Assembly (NCBI GenBank): GCA_018136815.1
Contig: CM030941.1
Location: forward strand, 3,599,035-3,663,034
Source of the DNA: Isochrysis galbana
Taxonomy: Eukaryota; Haptophyta; Isochrysidales; Isochrysidaceae
Direction of reading: 5' to 3'
Length of the DNA stretch: 64,000 nt
This document shows positions 1-10,699 of the stretch, piece after piece. Within the stretch, counting starts at the first letter, position 1. Every line of letters begins with the position of its first letter. The notes under the pieces are model-generated. The model saw only the letters and a program-made list of their open reading frames with translations, did not search any database and had not been told where the DNA came from. The translations under genes and the position numbers were made by a program.

Positions 1-42
1 ATTCAGGTGCGAGAAACCCGTCAAAACACGCGTAAATTGGGC

Positions 43-1098
43 TTAGAAATAGGGGAAGGTGGCCTTGCCATAGCCGAAGGCGTCAGGCAATGCGGAGTGC
101 GTGACCACGCCCGAGAAAGCGATCATGGCAGCGCGGCCGTGCGTGAGCTCAGCAAGCTTGTACTTCTCAGCGTTGGGGGACTTGAGGAGCATGAGCGGGT
201 CGAACCCAAAGTCGCCGGCCTCGCGGTTGGCGCCCGACATCTGCATATCGTAGATCTGCTTCCCACCGATGGTCTCGAAGGTGCCGACCAAAAGCAGGAG
301 GCTGAAAACAAGGACGGATCTGACGTGAGCAAGTCGCGTGCGGGGAAATGGGACTTTGTTCGAGGCAGCTTTTTGTCAGCGGCAGCAACGCCACCGACAC
401 AATCGCGGCGGCGCAGCATGGTGTGTGTACTCACAGGAAGAGCTCGTAGCCCACGGTGGCGTCATGAGCAGAGAGCGAGGTGAGGCCAGCATACTTCTCG
501 CCCGGGAAACGGAGGCCAAGGTCGACGGCAACGTAGCCCTGCAGATGAGGCGAGGAAACGGAGGCCAAGGTCGACGGCAAAGGCGAGTGTGCTGATGAAA
601 TGATAAGCATGCAAACGCAAGGACACGATTCCGCAACCACGCAAGCGGCGCTATCGCTCGAAAGTCTCAGGGCGGGCATCCTCACCGCCCATGCAAGCTG
701 CGCCATGCGTCCGTGCTTCAGCTCAGCCTCGCGCATCCACTTGATGTTTTCCGGGGTGGAAAGACCAAGGGGGTCGAAGTCCACGTTACCAACCATGCCC
801 TGGAGGTGCTGCGATGCAATGGGGAGACGAGGATACGGCCGATTCAGAGATTAGAGGAGTGCACATTGCCAAGCTAGGTACTCCGCAAAGGTCTTTCAGG
901 TCCCTATGCCTGACGGTGCCCAGCGCCCGCATTTAGGGCGGCGTATCGGGACGAGCCGGCCGACCGGTTTACCTCCTTGGCATCCATCATAGGCATCGAC
1001 TTGGACTTGGCCATCATCGCCACGGTCGCGCGTGGCGAGGCAACAGCGCCCATCGGCGCAATGTTGAGAGCGAGCGGCGAGAGGGCAAAGGACAGCAT
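43..1098 (-). CDS. Fucoxanthin/chlorophyll a/c-binding light-harvesting protein (LHC), four exons
   Basis: Light-harvesting antenna protein of the plastid thylakoid that binds chlorophyll a/c and fucoxanthin. Reading on the minus strand, the exons are 1098-973, 808-686, 538-435 and 301-43. All have GT donors and AG acceptors and the phases agree (0, 0, 2), giving 203 residues, a normal length for this family. Residues 1-42 form an Ala/Ser/Met-rich plastid-targeting leader. The N-terminal LHC signature [11 protein letters not shown] follows. The first chlorophyll-binding helix carries EAELKHGR and the third carries LAELTHGR, each with the Glu and Arg pair that ligates chlorophyll. The segment [13 protein letters not shown] matches the second helix. 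The gene is divergent from a second LHC gene, with start codons 607 bp apart. A 26-bp piece of exon 3 is duplicated in the preceding intron. The splice model is inferred by hand; family assignment is secure. Confidence 0.9.
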
Positions 1099-1705
1099 GT
1101 CTACGGCAGAGCGGAGGGCGTCGCGAGGGGTGAGCGATGCCGGCTGTAGTTGTCTGTGCTGACCTGAGCCAGGGAACACTGCACCCGCCAGCGACTCTTC
1201 GCGTGCGGGCAAGGCAGGGAGGGCAGGCTGTGTTCCGGCCTGGCGCTGTGCCTCGGCACCTGCGGGGGATGATGCACAGAGCGGAGGAGGCAGTGTGGCG
1301 CGGAGGGCGTGGGGCCAGAGAGCACAGACTGAATGGAAGAAAACGAGGAGAGTGGCAAGTAATCGGGCGAGGCGAGGCCCCTTCCCCGCCCCCCCCCCCC
1401 CCCCTCTTCCCCTCCCCGCGCGGGCCGGACGAAGAAAAGAAAATGTCCTCCCCGCTCCCCGCGCGCGAGCTCCGCCTGCTTCCCAGCCGCGCAAATTAAC
1501 TCGTGGCTCGCGGGCGCCCCCCCCCCCGCCCCCCCCCCCCGCCCTTCCCCCCCCCCCCCTCCCCCTCCCCCTCAGCACCCCCTGCCCCCCCACCCCTCGC
1601 CCCGCGGGCGGCCCCCGAGGCCCCCTCCTCTCTCTCTCCCCCCCCCCCCCCGGAAAATCACCCCACCAGCCCTCCTATTTCTCTAAACTCCCGACTTCCT
1701 CCACA
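1099..1705. promoter_or_regulatory. Shared divergent promoter of the two LHC genes, with long C tracts
   Basis: The 607 bp between the two LHC start codons hold no credible gene. From about 1385 to 1655 the plus strand is almost pure C with short T and CT runs, including several tracts of ten or more Cs. Because both flanking genes are antenna proteins, this interval probably contains their shared, light-responsive promoter. That is inferred from layout only; no TATA box or known light element was recognised. Confidence 0.55.
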
Positions 1706-2870
1706 ATGCTCTCGCTCGTCTCCGCCTCGCCCTCGCTGCTGGCCCCCGTCGTGACGCCGCGCGCGCCCGCGCCAGCCATGGCGGCCGAGCGCTCCGCCTC
1801 CATCCCCTTCCTCAAGAAGCCGCCTGCTCTTGATGGCTCCATGATTGGAGATGTTGGCTTTGACCCGCTCGGCTTCTCGACCACCATCACCGAGCTCGGT
1901 GGAGACCTCAGCTACGTGAGTGACGGCGCAGCTATGGCCGAGCGTGCGCCTTCAGCTGGGATGGCCCTTGCGCTTGCATGAAATGGCCGCCTATCGGCTC
2001 GCCTCGCGCCATCGGCAGCTCAAGATCCTTCAGCTCATCAGTAACTAATATCCCGTCTGCACAGGTGCGTGAGGCCGAGCTGATGCACGGCCGCCAGGCG
2101 ATGCTTGCCGCCGTCGGCATGATTTTCCCCAAGCTTTTCGGTAAGCTCCCGGCGCCTTGGACTGAGGCCGTCTCGACCAACCCGCTGGAGGCGCAGTACC
2201 AGGTGCGTTCTGAAGTCGTATGCGAGACTTGTATTGTGTGGTGGATGCTGTCAAGGCTCTTCTCCTGCTGGGTCCATGTGTGGTCGGCTGTGCGACTGCG
2301 AGCGCATCACCGACTGGATCGTGCAATCTAGCTCAGAAGTCTCAGGGACGGTGTGGCTCGACAGCATACGATGTCCATCGGTCGTTTGCCATCTGTCCGT
2401 AAGCCTTGAGCGCGCTTGATCCGGTTGTACTGATGCATGCTTCAGGGTCTTCTCAAACCCGTCTCCCCTCCCTGCGCAGCTCCCGCCAGTCGTGCTCGGC
2501 CAGATCCTCATCTCCATCTTCATTGCGGAGGGCCTGCGGTCGCGCATTGTCTTCGGCAACGACCCCAACTATGTCGTTGGTGACCACGGGTTTGGCTCGA
2601 ACTTCCTCAAGGGTAAGTCTGAGGCGCAGATCGCGGACATGAAGCTGAAGGAGCTCAACAACGGCCGCCTCGCCATGATCGCTGTCACCGGCATGTTCTT
2701 CCAGGTAAGGACACATTGATGTCAGGCCGAGGGCGGAGACGCCTGAAGATTTGCCATGCTGTCCACACCTAGATGCGCATGTGTCTCCCTCACTACTAAA
2801 ATTTTGCATTCTGTGCTCTTCTCAGATCTCCATTAAGGGCAACCTCTGGCCTATCATTGACGGCTTCTAA
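1706..2870 (+). CDS. Fucoxanthin/chlorophyll a/c-binding light-harvesting protein (LHC), four exons
   Basis: Second antenna protein of the plastid, divergent from the first. Exons are 1706-1915, 2065-2202, 2480-2704 and 2826-2870. All are phase 0 with GT-AG boundaries, giving 205 residues. The leader ([16 protein letters not shown], then an Ala/Pro-rich stretch) is plastid-targeting in character. The signature [11 protein letters not shown] follows near residues 51-61. Helix 1 contains [12 protein letters not shown] and helix 3 contains [11 protein letters not shown], the usual fucoxanthin-protein variant of the chlorophyll-binding motif. The last exon encodes only the 14-residue tail [14 protein letters not shown]. 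The two LHC genes differ in intron positions and leader sequence, so they are diverged paralogues rather than a recent duplication. Confidence 0.92.
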
Positions 2871-3285
2871 ATCCTTTGCTCCACGCAAGCAGCTGCCACA
2901 GTATGAGTTGCGAAGGATCCCTTTAGTCCACCTGAACCACACGCACTCTTCTTCGATTCGGATACCCGAAACAGTTGATTCTGATGCCGAGACTCCTTTA
3001 TTTGGGAAGGGGTGATGCAATGTGCCGGTTGTTGATCTACCCGCCTACGGGTATTTCGGCGGTGTGTCGTTGGTTTGATTTTGGGCGGTGGCTCTTAAAA
3101 GTCGCCGAGTATTAGGACAGGGTTCCGGCACGAGATACACTGTGGGTGCAAACAGCTGTGTGCACTATGTGATGCACTTTGCACGTCTATTGCTACGACT
3201 TCTTCGCTGTTACTGCCACTTCCTATCGAGTAATCAAATTATCAGAAGTGGTCTTTCACAGGTAGGGCAGTCAAGCAGGGGGATT

Positions 3286-3395
3286 TCAACTAAGACCGTA
3301 GGGCGGTCAACTTGTGACAAATTTCAAATTTGTCAACGGTCAAACCGCTATTTTAACTTATAAGGGTGAAAATTGACCAAATCGAGATTGAGGAT
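3286..3395 (+). repeat. Dispersed repeat containing TAGGGCGGTCAA and a TAAGGGTGAAAATT block
   Basis: The same two blocks occur in reverse complement at about 45420-45490, just upstream of the ankyrin gene. The GGGCGGTCAA core alone recurs in reverse at 50860 and 52975. Within this copy, GACAAATTTCAAATTTGTC is a near-perfect palindrome. The element type is unknown. Confidence 0.55.
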
Positions 3396-3848
3396 AGGTG
3401 TAACTATTTTGGGCCCCAGACCCCCACGGTAGCCCCCACAGCGATGCGTAACAAGAAAACTCGCAAACAAATATCATGCCAGAAATCATTTTCGCGGAGG
3501 GCGGAGGCCAACGTCCGCCAACGCGAGCGCAGGCGTGCGTCGGGCAGCTAATCGACACGTCCCCGGTCCCCGGTGCAGCGCGCCTCGGCCAGTCACAGCC
3601 ATGCGCGCAGGCTGCCGGGCGCGCCTCCTACTGCCTCCCATGCCCGCCGGCACAGTGATTTGTTTGTGGTCTGGCTGTATCTTGTTGCTTGTTGTGCCCA
3701 AGCGTGTATTCGTCCGTCCGCTAGCTATAGCTAGTGGCTGGCTAGTGGGCGTTGGGCGCCTGGATGGGACAATAGGCTTCTAATAGGTTCTATTAAGAGG
3801 TCAAGAGGCCTACTAGCTACTAGACCTGTTACCAGTTAATACGTAATA

Positions 3849-3925
3849 GGTGAAAAAAAACCTTTTAATATTCTCGCCTCGCGCGTGGCTATAGGCTATA
3901 GGTACCTCTATCTATCGTAGCCACG
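3849..3925 (-). repeat. Copy of the LINE 3' end (3'-UTR fragment)
   Basis: On the minus strand this segment runs GGGCGTGGCTACGA, then a hairpin arm around GCCACGCG, then GAGGCGAGAAT, TTAAAAGG and a T run. The same arrangement ends the retrotransposon at 17500-17585. It is therefore probably a heavily 5'-truncated insertion of the same LINE family. Only sequence similarity supports this. Confidence 0.5.
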
Positions 3926-4364
3926 CCCAGATCATCTTACTTAGATCCCTTTCTCTCCCTAGTAACCAAGCTCAGATGTCAAAAGCCAATCATATTCATA
4001 TAATAAATCATACTGATAAATCTATAACATTATAGTAAAATGAGTTTTATTTTGACCTGTTACGGTTACGGACCTATTGCGACTTGTTAACATGTCCTCT
4101 CAATAGGAAGAGGCCCCCGAACCCGAACGAAACCTGTTGGCCTTGTACCTGTTGTCCCATCCGCGGTGTTGGGTAATATTCCATGTGTTTTGGTTTTGGG
4201 CCTTTCAGCCCGTTTTCCCATTTGGCATTTGGCAGGGGGTTGGTAGTGTAGTTTCTCGCCCGGTGCCGGTGTCGCTACCTCGGTAGTGTCGGTAGTATCA
4301 CCTAGGTAGTGCTGGTGTTGGTGGATAGGTGTAACGTGTAACTAGCACATATCCGCTGCCCTTT

Positions 4365-4740
4365 GTTTGGGCCCCAGACCCGTGCGTGTGCGAGTCCTGA
4401 CCCGTGACCCGCGCCCACTGGGGGTTTGGGTGAGGGTGTTGAGTGCTCAGCCCATGCTAAGAGGCAGGGCATGAGATTGACTGACGGGCCCCCCCGGAGG
4501 GGAGTTAGTGCCCGGTGAAGGGGGCGCAGAGCGCAGAGCGCCCCCATTGTCCATTGTCCCCCACTTATAATTATAAAAGTAGGTTTTAGGTTTTAGGGTT
4601 AGGGGTACCGGGTACCGCGTTACCGCGTTAGAAATTGTAGTCTTGTAAGAGGTCTTGTTGGCTAGCATCCCTAGCCACATACACCGGACGAGCCATGCGC
4701 CAACCGTGCACACCCCCATCGTGGGGGAGGGGCTCCGTTG
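4365..4740. repeat. GC-rich palindrome-ended repeat (family 1) copy plus linked segment
   Basis: The stretch reads through a GAGTGCTCAGCCCATGCTAAGAGGC-like block, then a GC-rich hairpin region, then CCCCCACTTATAATTATAAAAGT. This is the same order as the copies near 11.1 and 42.6 kb. The adjoining 4620-4740 segment matches 36640-36770 in reverse complement, with shared GTGGCTAGGGATGCTAGCC-like sequence. A short TTTTAGGTTTTAGGGTTAGGGG run at 4580-4602 resembles telomere repeats. Confidence 0.55.
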
Positions 4741-5298
4741 CAGGTTGCCGATGAGGCACGGTCCCTCACCACTAGGATTAAACTAGGCCAACAAGAAAAC
4801 TCTGACACTACTTTACTCTCTACTTTACTCCTAGAGTAGAGCTCTAAGGGAAGGGAGAGGGCATTTTCAGGGGAAGGGGAGGGGGCACTTTCAGGGGACG
4901 GGAGGGGAGGAGGGAAGGGCGGCGGTGCACTCGTCCGTCCCAGAGGGCCCCGGATTTGTCGAGAGGTCTGTGGCCCAGGGGACGTACGCAGATGGACGGC
5001 GCGGCTCATAGAGGGTCAGTCAGGTGAGTTGCGCGGGATCACAGCCGCACGGAGTATCTGGCTGCGCCGTAGCGGCAACCTGCGAGATTGAGATTCCAGA
5101 CTCGTACATTTGGTCGAGAGCAGCACTCTGACAGGAATGTGGTGAGGGGAGATGAACGCAGCGAGACGGGAGCAGGATGGCCAGCTGGATGGGGCTAGAG
5201 AGGATGATTGGTGTTGTCTGTTTCCCAGGGGCGTGCGCTCGAACGGCTCGTGATACCTAGACGGGGTTGCACTTGCCTGACGGTATCCTCTGCTGATT

Positions 5299-6877
5299 AT
5301 GCGGGCGCGCATGCTTTGCAGGCGCTATGGGACGAGTACCATGGCCGACCGCGGCGCAGGCATGCCGGGACCCGCGAATGAGCTAGGCTCTGCTGGTGTA
5401 GCAGGCGAAGTGGAGCTGCCGACGGAAAGGGCGAGCGATCGGCGCGAGGGGATGACGCCCTCTGGGCCACCACCAGCCCTCGCGCTCGATGACCAGCTCA
5501 CGGACATCAAGCTGCGCTGGAGCCGCGGCCCTAGCGGGTCGCTCAGGCGGGCCGCATGCAATCTCGACCGGCCGCTCGTACTTTCTCTCTGCGCTCTCTT
5601 CGCTCTTGTGGGCCTGGTACTCGGCGGCGCGGCGCTCATATTGAGAGAGCCGAGCACCAACTCCAGCTTGACGCTCCACCTACCTGCCACATCAATGGTT
5701 GTGTCGCGTGTGATTCATGGCTCTTGCTCAAAACAGACCCTTGATCATCCGTTCTGGGCAACGGTGCTCGATCTTCAGCCCGATTTGTTCGTATACAACG
5801 GTGACATCGTCTACGGCGACTGCAGCAACGTTTCCTGTGTCGAGCTAGATCAAGCATGGGCGGATCTCTTCTCCAACCCAGATTTTAGTGCCGCACGGAT
5901 GCGCCTGCCGATTACAGGCATCCCTGATGACCACGACTACGGCCAGAACGACTGTGACGCATCCAACCCTTATAAGGAGGTGGCCAAACGCATGTTTTTA
6001 GATCGTTTCGGTGTTGCAGTTTCGGATGAGCGGAGGAAACGGGGTGGACTGCATCAAGAGTGGACCTTTGGCCCCCCCGGCAAGAAGTTGCAGATCATCC
6101 TCCTTGAGACTAGATGGTTCCGCTCGGCGTTCAAACGGACCATGTGCAGCGATTGTATTGGGCGATATGTGCCATATTCGGAGCTAGAGAGCCGTGGAAA
6201 GACGATTTTGGGCGAGCAGCAGTGGGCATGGCTGGGAGAGAAGCTTAGGAAACCTGCGGACCTCAGACTCATTTTCTCAACGATCCAGGTGCGCGGCATC
6301 ACAGCATTCGGCGACCATGCGCTTTGCCTGTCAATGATGTAGCGTGCCTCATCACGGGCACCTATCGAAAGCATCCCACTGTATTTATTCTCTCACACAC
6401 ATAATTGTTTAAGCATCCCTTTGTGTTCATTCTCTCTCTCACATAATTGTTTGCCAGATCCTCTCGGACACTCATGGCTGGGAGTCGTGGGCACAGATCC
6501 CGACTGAGGTGACTCGGCTGCGGCGTCTCATTCGAACAACCAATGCGAATGGCGTCGTGCTCTTTAGTGGTGACCGCCACGTCGGGGCGGTCTACTCCGC
6601 CCCTGCCGCTTCCTCTCTCAATCCATACACATTATACGAAGTGACCGCGTCCTCTTTTACACACAGCATCGCCAATGCGGTGCACGACGAGCCTGCATCG
6701 CGGGGTGATGCCTTCGGGTCCTCACGACTGGGAGGCCTCCTTCATTTAAACAACTTTGGCACCGTGGATGTCGACTGGGACGCGCGAGAGGTGACGCTTG
6801 GGTTAGTTGTAGCTGACACGTGTGCCATACCAGGTGTGCGCCTTGTGGACGAACGGGCTCCTAGACGGCAACCATGA
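5299..6877 (+). CDS. PhoD-like metallophosphatase with N-terminal membrane anchor, two exons
   Basis: Predicted metal-dependent phosphatase of the PhoD (alkaline phosphatase D) family. Exons are 5299-6288 and 6458-6877, phase 0, giving 469 residues. An N-terminal tail of about 90 residues precedes one hydrophobic segment (residues about 92-114, LVLSLCALFALVGLVLGGA), so the enzyme is probably a type II membrane protein. Conserved PhoD pieces appear in order: HGSCS, then YNGDIVYGD, DDHDYGQND near residue 210, LLETRWFR, and in exon 2 LSDTHGWESW and SGDRHVGAVY (the metal-binding GDRH motif). Its neighbour on the same strand is a nucleoside hydrolase, which suggests extracellular or luminal scavenging of phosphate and nucleosides; that link is inference. 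A later in-frame ATG at 5341 could be the true start. Confidence 0.82.
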
Positions 6878-7089
6878 CCCTTGGCTCCTATGCAAATATC
6901 CGCACCATCGAAGTGCTTGCACAGTTGCCTCCAGCCCGCCCCCTTTGGAGATCCCCGACGTTGGCCAGCACCAACAGCAATATTGGGGCCTGCGCGAGAC
7001 GTAGAGAAAGGGCTGCAATTCGCGATGCCTGCAAGCCAATCGGCGCACTCTGATCCTCTTTCCTCCATGTTTCAGGAGATAATGGATGC

Positions 7090-8987
7090 ATGGTCCAAGG
7101 CGCGGTCGCGGGATCCACTGCCCACCGAGTCGTCCTCCACTTGGACCGCGATCTCTCCACGTCTACGGATCCCTCCGGAGGACAGAGCTTCACTCCTTCG
7201 CCTCCGTTACCTCCTGCACCCCCGCCAAAGCTGATCATTGATACGGATCTCGGATTTGACGCAGACGACGCTGCCGCAATATGCATAGCGCACGCGCTTG
7301 CGGACGCAGGCGAGATCGAATTCCTTGGTGTAACGCACAACTCCGGATACCCGGGTGGTATTGCTGCTGTTGCGGCCATCAACACTTGGTGGGTGCATGT
7401 GCTTGAATTGCAAGCATCTCCGTTGCGCCCCGTGCCCAGCTCACACCTAGGCGTAGTGCGCCGTGCACTCCCGAATTTGAGCTCTACGTGGAGTGATGTG
7501 TGAAATCCTCACCCTGTCTCCCTCGATCTGCCCACTCCCACGATCCACTATTGGCCATGGTGCTTACGCGCCTCTCTTGGTGTTCAACGTCTTAGGTATG
7601 GGCGTGGACCGGGAGATCCGCGCGAGATTCACCTGGGAGCGTACAAAGGGACCTTTGGGAAGGTGGGCGTGGCCAAAGCACAACTGTAGGGAGGAGTGAA
7701 CGCGTCGCCTTCATGATCCATACCCACGCACGTACGCGTGTCTTTAGCTGCCTAGGTCTGGCCTTTCATAAAGGCTTCCGCTTGCCGGATTCGGTTGCCA
7801 TTGCTTCAGATCAGAATGCACTCAGTGTATTCTCGACCCCCCCCTCTTTCCCAAAGGTCTCCGCGGAATGTGCAAGCGGCCAACATGGTTGCCACAACAC
7901 CTGGCCCGTTCGAAGTCTCGAGCCGCCTTATTGGATCAAAGGCGGCTATGTCGACGGGCTAGCAACCCGTTTCCCCACCGGTGGTGTCACCTCAGCCAAC
8001 GACGTACCGGACGCCCTTACAACGCTGCGTAGGCTGTTGTCAGCGCCGGGTGGCAAAGACATTAGCATCGTTGCCATCGGCTTTGCAACCAACCTAGCCG
8101 CCCTGATCGACTCTCCCCCCGATCACATCTCGCCCTTGTCTGGTCGTGAGCTCGTGAGACAACGAGTCTACTCCGTAGTTTATCAAGGGGGCTGGTACGC
8201 TCCTGATCATCCCGATGGCCACACCACCTTCAACTTCGAGTGTGGGAGGCCGTTTTTCGACGGTGAGGAGTGCATGGGCGCATCGGCCAGAGCGGTCAAT
8301 GCTTTGCAGGAGGCGTCGCTCGGCGTGCGCAATATATTTACGGCGCTTGGCGACGAAGTGCGCACGGGCGGGCCGCTGTCAAGCTGCGTGCCTGAGGCGT
8401 CTCCCTGCCGGGCCGCTTTTAGGCTCAATGCCGATCCGACGGGCAGTCGTCCATCTTGGGATCCTATTGCAGTACTCGCTGCAGCGCGAGGAGAGGACCA
8501 CCCATCGTTGCGCGCCGTGCCCGAGGGCGGTGCCGGGGCCGTGAATTTCATCGATGGCGATGGCGCCAACTTTTGGTCCGACCATGTGTTGCCCCGAGCC
8601 TCTGGGGTCGGTTTGGCTGGCGGCCGTTGCGTTTGCGACGGCGGGAGCGTGTATTGGGCCGGGGTTGAAGGGGAAGGTTGTGATGGGACACGGCTCGCAT
8701 GCGATGGCGGAAAGAGCGAGGAGTGCCACACCACTTCAGGAGTCTGGTCGCACACGCGCGTCGTGTGCGCTATCAATGCGAGCAACCCGGACGGCGGGCA
8801 CAATCAGCGCACGGGAAGTGTGTTCTTGGTGCAGCAAGGCTCTGGAAACCCCGATCCATCTGAGAGGCGCAGAGTCGAGGCAGCAGTAGCGAGCGAAATC
8901 AACGAGCTTTTGTGCACTGCGCCTCGCTATGGGGCGTCAAGCACGGCCGATGAAGGCGAAGGAAGGCCAACGGGATCACGCCCTTAG
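7090..8987 (+). CDS. Inosine/uridine-preferring nucleoside hydrolase family protein, three exons
   Basis: Predicted N-ribohydrolase that splits nucleosides into base and ribose. Exons are 7090-7388, 7596-7662 and 7857-8987, joined in phase (the Trp codon is split across intron 1), giving 498 residues. A Pro-rich linker leads into the calcium-binding signature IIDTDLGFDADDAAA near residues 48-63, the hallmark DxDxxxDxDD loop of the family. Exon 2 supplies the conserved YGRGPGDPREIHLGAYKG segment. Exon 3 carries DALTTLRRLLSAPGGKDISI, GFATNLAAL and SPLSGRELV, typical of the family core. The C-terminal third is longer than in bacterial enzymes and Cys-rich (CVCDGGS, CDGTRLACDGG). The start is uncertain: a signal-peptide exon could lie upstream between 6878 and 7089. 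Confidence 0.8.
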
Positions 8988-9468
8988 GCGAGCGGCCGGT
9001 GGTCGGATAGTTTGGCGGTTGGCTTACAAAGCGGACAGTAAAAGCTCGAGGCCTAGATTGAAATTTATGATTTTCTTAGCCCGCCCCCGGCAACGTGTTT
9101 GAGGGGCCCCAACTTTACTACACTGTGGCGCACGTTGCTGTACGATCGGCCTACTCCCTCTCACTCCTCTCTCGGAGATGTCGACGGTGGCTGTGTAGAT
9201 GCTAGATGCTGTTTCAGGAATATCATCCAGCTGGAGCTCAAAACTGGCGATTTTATTTGTGATAATAATAAGGCAATTGATTATGAGTGTGTTACAGATG
9301 GCCCCCCGTCCCCTCCTGTCATTTCTATACCTTCTAAGTCCGGTTGGACTTCTTTTCACTTGAGGAGAGGCGACGGGCTCCCCTCTCTTCTTCTCCTCTT
9401 TGTTCTTCTCCTCACCCTCACCCGCTCCACGTGGACGTCTTGTTTATGTTAGCTCTCTACGTATTGTG

Positions 9469-9597
9469 AGTGCGCGTTCGATGGTGATGTGAGGGATTCT
9501 AAGAGGAATTTTACCCGGTTCTGTTCTGGAGAGAGCACGAGCGATGGCGTCGCTCTCCCTCATCTCGGCCGCCCTGGTCACCGCGATGGTGCGAGCG
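9469..9597 (-). repeat. Dispersed repeat family 2, reverse copy
   Basis: Reverse complement of the unit at 27403-27560 and 60213-60379. On the minus strand it runs GGTGACCAGGGCGGCCGAGA, then GAGAGCGACGCCATCGCTCG, GAACAGAACCGG and AATTCCTCTTA. This copy loses similarity earlier than the others, in the CACACGCACATTCACGG part. Confidence 0.7.
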
Positions 9598-9859
9598 CGA
9601 TACTTATGGAGCGCTGCTGCACGGGATGGGATGGGCCCCCCTGGCCTCATCCCGGCGGCCCGCGCCCACCTACCGCGTCTGCGTGCGCTCGCCGAGCCAC
9701 TGCAGCCGGAAACCCTCCCCTCCTCACTCAGCCGCATGGCTGCAGCGATGGAGCAAGGTGTGGGGGGCTTAGGTGAGGGTCCACTCTCTCTTCGCCTTCG
9801 CCCTCGCTCTTGCGGCTCGTGCGCATGGCGCGCGCCACGACTTGCTCTAGGCTCAGGCC

Positions 9860-10022
9860 AAAATATCCCGTTTTTTACCCCCATATATCCCGGGCACATA
9901 TCCTTTTTATATCCCGCGCGACCCCCCAAATATCTTCGAAATATCCCGTTCTATAATACGATATATCTCGTTTATATCCCGTGCGGCCCCCCAAATATCT
10001 TCGAAATATCCGGTTCAAAAAT
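9860..10022. repeat. Array of AATATCCCG motifs, partly a 72-bp tandem duplication
   Basis: The motif AAATATC or ATATCCCG occurs about ten times in 160 bp. Two blocks, starting near 9905 and 9976, share TATCCCGYGCG, then CCCCCCAAATATCTTCGAAATATCC. The motif TTCGAAATATC is itself nearly palindromic. A related cluster lies at 10598-10690, and a reverse-oriented one (GGATATTT) at 50165-50275. Confidence 0.6.
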
Positions 10023-10198
10023 ACGTCTTTTATGTATTACGTATTATAAGCCGAGTACCCTAGCTTTAAGCTTTAAGACATATATCTTTGTACACAAAGC
10101 AATAGTGCTTACAATAAAGTACATAGTACTATGACACACATTCACATTCACATTCATTGCTCATTGCTCATTGCCATTGCCCACGACGCTTGCTCGTG

Positions 10199-10459
10199 TT
10201 ATAGCGCAACGTGATGAAGGTTTGGATCGTGGCTAACGGCCGACCCCTTCTTGTACAGCAGGAACTCGTCCGTGAGATCAACGTGGTCGTTCGCGCTGTC
10301 GCTCTCGCTGTCCGTGCTGCCCTCGCTCTCCTCGTCTTCGTCGTCCTCGTGGTCCTTGTCCTCGTGGCGCAACATGCTGACCTGTGGGTGCGTGCGATCT
10401 GCAAACAAGTATTCACACTCACACTCTACACTCTCCCATTTATTACTGAAACACGCCAT
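10199..10459 (-). CDS. Small acidic hypothetical protein (86 codons)
   Basis: A single open frame from an ATG at 10459 encodes 86 residues. The centre is strongly acidic (HEDKDHEDDEDEESEG, then TDSESDSANDHVDLTDE), followed by FLLYKKGS. No family was recognised. The biased composition could reflect a real disordered protein, an exon of a degraded transposon gene, or chance. It lies among repeats without visible partners. Confidence 0.25.
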   Translation of the reverse strand: MACFSNKWESVECECEYLFADRTHPQVSMLRHEDKDHEDDEDEESEGSTDSESDSANDHVDLTDEFLLYKKGSAVSHDPNLHHVAL

Positions 10460-10597
10460 TTCACCTAATGGGGAGCAAGGGGGAGGGAGGGGGGCTTATG
10501 GGTTCGCGTTCGCATTCGCGCCAACGCGCCAACAGCCAACAGCCCCCCCCCCCTGTATTCGCCCCCCCCCCTGTATTCGCCCTTGGGCGCCCCCACC

Positions 10598-10690
10598 CCC
10601 CCCAAATATCCCGAGATATCCCGGATACCCCCCCAAATATCTTGTGGTATTTTGGACCACTGCAAATATCCCCGGGACTGTCTAGATATT
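10598..10690. repeat. Second AAATATC motif cluster
   Basis: Five AAATATC/AGATATC/GATATTTTGG motifs fall within 90 bp, next to C-rich sequence. They are of the same type as the array at 9860-10022. Confidence 0.45.
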
Positions 10691-10699
10691 TTGGCCTGA

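Larger units (their letters stand above)
2871..5298. other. Intergenic region with repeats, no gene seen
   Basis: This is a 2.4-kb stretch of lower GC than its surroundings. It holds a TAGGGCGGTCAA repeat at about 3286-3395, a copy of the LINE 3' end at 3849-3925, a GC-rich repeat copy at about 4365-4610 and the linked segment at 4620-4740. Open frames here are short and show no recognisable protein. Confidence 0.6.

Noticed and set aside
904-1593. 229-codon minus-strand frame covering the LHC promoter
   Set aside because: Its C-terminal part is the real LHC first exon. The upstream part is Gly/Ala/Arg-rich because of the C tracts.
4580-4602. Telomere-like TTTTAGGGTTAGGGG run
   Set aside because: Only about two imperfect units within a repeat; insufficient for an interstitial telomere claim.
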